This document shows positions 62,143-64,000 of a stretch of DNA of 64,000 nt, piece after piece. Source of the DNA: Rhodobacter sp. Har01. GTDB lineage: Bacteria > Pseudomonadota > Alphaproteobacteria > Rhodobacterales > Rhodobacteraceae. Each line of letters starts with the position of its first letter. Position 1 is the first letter of the stretch. The notes under the pieces are model-generated. The model saw only the letters and a program-made list of their open reading frames with translations. It ran no database searches and had not been told where the DNA came from. The translations under genes and the position numbers were made by a program. The DNA is taken from the NCBI RefSeq assembly GCF_020564565.1, contig NZ_JAJCTD010000004.1:186001-250000 (forward strand), written 5' to 3'.

Positions 62143-63278
62143 CGTTGCCTCAGCCAACCCAGGCGATCCGCGATCTCGGGGCGGATCGGGCCTTCGCGGG
62201 GGTCGTCCAGCAGCCGGTCCAGCAGCGAAGGGTCGGGGTCGGGGCGGCCCGGGCGGCCCCAGGACAGCGCCGCAAGCACCTCGCGCCCGTCGGGCGGCAG
62301 GCGGTCGGGAAGGTCCTGACCCGACAGCCAGCCCCAGATCGCCGTCCAGAGCCGGCCGACCGACCAGGGGTTGTAGCCACCGCCACCCAGCAGCAACAGG
62401 CGCGGCGACAGCGGGCGCAGGCCGGCCAGCGCCTCAAGATAGGCCCGGTTCGACAGGCACAGGCGCGACAGCGGGTCCTCGTCCAGGCTGTCGGCGCCGC
62501 ATTGCACGACCAGCGCTTCGGGGGCGAATTCGGCCACCCGCGGCAGGATCAGGCCGTGGAGCACGGCGCGGGCTTCACTGTCGTTATAGCCGTTCGGCAC
62601 CGGCAGGAAGAAGCCCGAGCCGCCGGCCGTGTCGGTGAGACGGCCGGAAAACGGCCAGCGCCCCTCTTCATGCACGCTGATCATGCGGACGCGAGCGTCG
62701 CCGGCGAAGGCCGCCTCGACCCCGTCGCAGTGATGCGCGTCAAGGTCGACATAGGCCACACGCGACAGGCCCGCGCCCAGCATCGCCTTGATCCCCAGCA
62801 CCACGTCGTTGAGGTAGCAAAAGCCGTTGGCGCGGTCGGGCAGGCCGTGGTGGGTGCCGCCGCCCGGCACATGGACGGCTCCGGTGGCGGCACGGGCCAG
62901 CGCCTCGGCCGCCCAGAGGGTGCCGCCGGCCCCGGTGGCGGGGCGACGGAACATCTGCGCGAAGACCGGGTTCGACAGCGTGCCCAGGCCATGGCGGGCG
63001 CGGACTTCGTCGCTGACCCGGCCCTCGGCTTCGGCGGCCTGCAAGGCGGCGAGGTAGTCGTCGCTGTGGAACGCGCGCAGCGCCGCCGGCCTGGCGCGCG
63101 GGCTGGGCTGGAAACGCTCTGGCGGCAGCCAGCCCAAGGCGCGCGCCAGGTCGATGACCGTCGAGACTCGGGGCACCCGTAGGGGATGCGCCGGCCCGTA
63201 GGACGAGCCGCGGTAGATGTCAGAGCCGACTAAGACCGGCCCGACCGCCGACTGCCCGACCGGCCGCCCGGGTTTCAA
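62139..63278 (-). CDS. Histone-deacetylase-family protein (AcuC-like)
   Basis: A 379-residue arginase-fold deacetylase. Zinc and active-site motifs are present: GPAHPLRVPRVS, VPGGGTHHGLPDRANGF and VDLDAHHCDGVEAAF. Bacterial members include AcuC, which deacetylates acetyl-CoA synthetase, and polyamine deacetylases. No ATG or GTG fits homologue N-termini; the only candidate is TTG at 63278, overlapping the stop of the glutathione peroxidase gene (TTGA), so reinitiation is likely. Confidence 0.88.
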   Translation of the reverse strand: MKPGRPVGQSAVGPVLVGSDIYRGSSYGPAHPLRVPRVSTVIDLARALGWLPPERFQPSPRARPAALRAFHSDDYLAALQAAEAEGRVSDEVRARHGLGTLSNPVFAQMFRRPATGAGGTLWAAEALARAATGAVHVPGGGTHHGLPDRANGFCYLNDVVLGIKAMLGAGLSRVAYVDLDAHHCDGVEAAFAGDARVRMISVHEEGRWPFSGRLTDTAGGSGFFLPVPNGYNDSEARAVLHGLILPRVAEFAPEALVVQCGADSLDEDPLSRLCLSNRAYLEALAGLRPLSPRLLLLGGGGYNPWSVGRLWTAIWGWLSGQDLPDRLPPDGREVLAALSWGRPGRPDPDPSLLDRLLDDPREGPIRPEIADRLGWLRQR

Positions 63279-63799
63279 GGCAGCAGCGCTTCGATCCGGC
63301 GGCGGATCGCACCTTGCGGATTGGCGCCGGCCCCCCAGGTGTCGACGACCTGACCCGCGGGACCGAGCAGGACCTTGTTGAAGTTCCACCCCGGTTCGAA
63401 ACCGTGGTCGTCCTTCAGCCAGGCATAGAACGGATGCGCCTTGGCGCCCGTCACATGGGTGATCTCGGTCATCGGCAGCGTCAGGTCGAAGTTCGCCACA
63501 CAGTAGTCCTTCACGGCGGCCTCGCTGTCCAGTTCCTGCGCGAAGTCGTCAGAGGGAACGGCAAGGATGCGAAGGCCCTGCGGCCCCAGTTCGTCATGCA
63601 GGTTCTGCAGATCATCGAATTGTCCGGCAAAGCCGCAGAGCGAGGCGGTGTTGACCACCAGGACCGGGTGGCCGGCCCAGTCGTCCAGGTCGATGGTGCC
63701 ACCGTCGATCGCGGCAAAGGTGAAGCCGGCCGAGGCGACGGCGGGCAGGGTCAGGGCGGTCACGGCGGTCAGGGCACCGAGCAGGGCGAGGCGGGGCAT
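63275..63799 (-). CDS. Secreted glutathione-peroxidase-family protein
   Basis: A 174-residue thiol peroxidase with a signal peptide (cleavage about A24), so periplasmic. The catalytic C55 is in NTASLCGFAGQF, and the conserved tryptophan-asparagine pair in EPGWNFNKVLL. The second conserved glutamine block is replaced by PSDDFAQE. It probably uses thioredoxin-like reductants rather than glutathione. AAAGGAGA precedes the ATG. Confidence 0.9.
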   Translation of the reverse strand: MPRLALLGALTAVTALTLPAVASAGFTFAAIDGGTIDLDDWAGHPVLVVNTASLCGFAGQFDDLQNLHDELGPQGLRILAVPSDDFAQELDSEAAVKDYCVANFDLTLPMTEITHVTGAKAHPFYAWLKDDHGFEPGWNFNKVLLGPAGQVVDTWGAGANPQGAIRRRIEALLP

Positions 63800-63967
63800 G
63801 GCGGATCTCCTTTCGGGGGATGAACAGAAGATAAGCCGCGCAACAACTGCGTCAAATCCCCGCGAATCGCGTGCAACAGGCTTGTCGCAGCCAGCAAGGG
63901 CATGAGACACTGGCAAACAGGGCAGAGCATCCCCGCGCGTCGGGGCCAAAGAGAAGACAGCGTGGAC

Positions 63968-64000
63968 ATGACCGACCAGAGTGCCATCGAAGCCGCCGGA
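63968..64000 (+). CDS. Start of a rightward gene, cut by the window end
   Basis: ATG at 63968 (or GTG at 63962) opens a frame reading MTDQSAIEAAG to the window edge without a stop. It is divergent from the glutathione peroxidase gene. Eleven residues are too few to name a product. Confidence 0.35.
   Translation, partial: MTDQSAIEAAG

Noticed and set aside
1..64000. CRISPR arrays, insertion sequences or prophage genes
   Set aside because: No regularly spaced direct repeats, transposase or phage proteins were found on either strand.

Overview
The window is GC-rich chromosomal DNA from an alphaproteobacterium, most likely a member of the Rhodobacteraceae (Rhodobacter/Tabrizicola/Paracoccus relatives). 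The grounds are the gene order tldD-ctaC-ctaB-ctaG-ctaE-SURF1-thrC-M16 peptidase, a pmtA-pssA-psd phospholipid set, an FnrL-type TTGAT-N5-TCAA box, a GTTC-N7-GTTC LexA box at mmcB, cobalamin salvage by cbiZ, and a tRNA-His that has A73 and lacks an encoded G-1. No photosynthesis, phage, IS or CRISPR genes were seen.

Layout. (1) 1-6.6 kb is an arsenic island: arsR-acr3; a reverse operon of ArsR, permease, thioredoxin-like protein and OsmC; then an ArsR/arsenate-reductase fusion, an ArsJ-type GAPDH and arsJ. (2) 6.6-12.7 kb on the minus strand holds an FAD-linked oxidase, a secreted MBL protein, DUF1697, GNAT, an M16 peptidase and thrC. (3) 12.7-17 kb is the aa3 cytochrome oxidase assembly operon, with an FnrL-like box between it and tldD. 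(4) 19.3-26.6 kb has tex, a DUF2235 hydrolase, tRNA-His, a MarR-GNAT fusion, mmcB with a LexA box, a probable 6S RNA, a small membrane protein and a frameshifted DsrE-like gene. (5) 26.6-31.1 kb is a ligase-associated exonuclease and ATP-dependent DNA ligase pair, then an M3 peptidase. (6) 31.2-41.1 kb has a B12-binding regulator-like protein, a Gfo/Idh/MocA dehydrogenase, pmtA/pssA/psd, a hydrolase, rpoH, kup, rluD and a small membrane protein. (7) 41.1-46.6 kb is a cobalamin uptake and salvage operon, btuB-btuF-btuC-btuD-cbiZ, behind a cobalamin riboswitch with a recognisable promoter. (8) 46.7-53.6 kb is a polyamine ABC transporter between two amidases. (9) 53.6-60.9 kb is a minus-strand LPS-core type cluster beginning with a WaaA-glycosyltransferase fusion. 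(10) 61-64 kb holds a small unknown gene, thpR, a histone-deacetylase-family gene, a secreted glutathione peroxidase and the first codons of a rightward gene.

How the genes work together: the arsenic genes offer several exits (As(III) efflux by Acr3, As(V) reduction, and export of 1-arseno-3-phosphoglycerate by GAPDH/ArsJ). The phospholipid genes make PE from CDP-diacylglycerol and then methylate it to PC. The btu/cbiZ genes import and remodel corrinoids. The glycosyltransferase cluster probably builds the Kdo-proximal LPS core. A GC-rich hairpin element followed by an ATTT-containing tail occurs three times (about 19.25, 29.2 and 52.17 kb), always just after a gene; one copy supplies the C-terminal codons of the DNA ligase.
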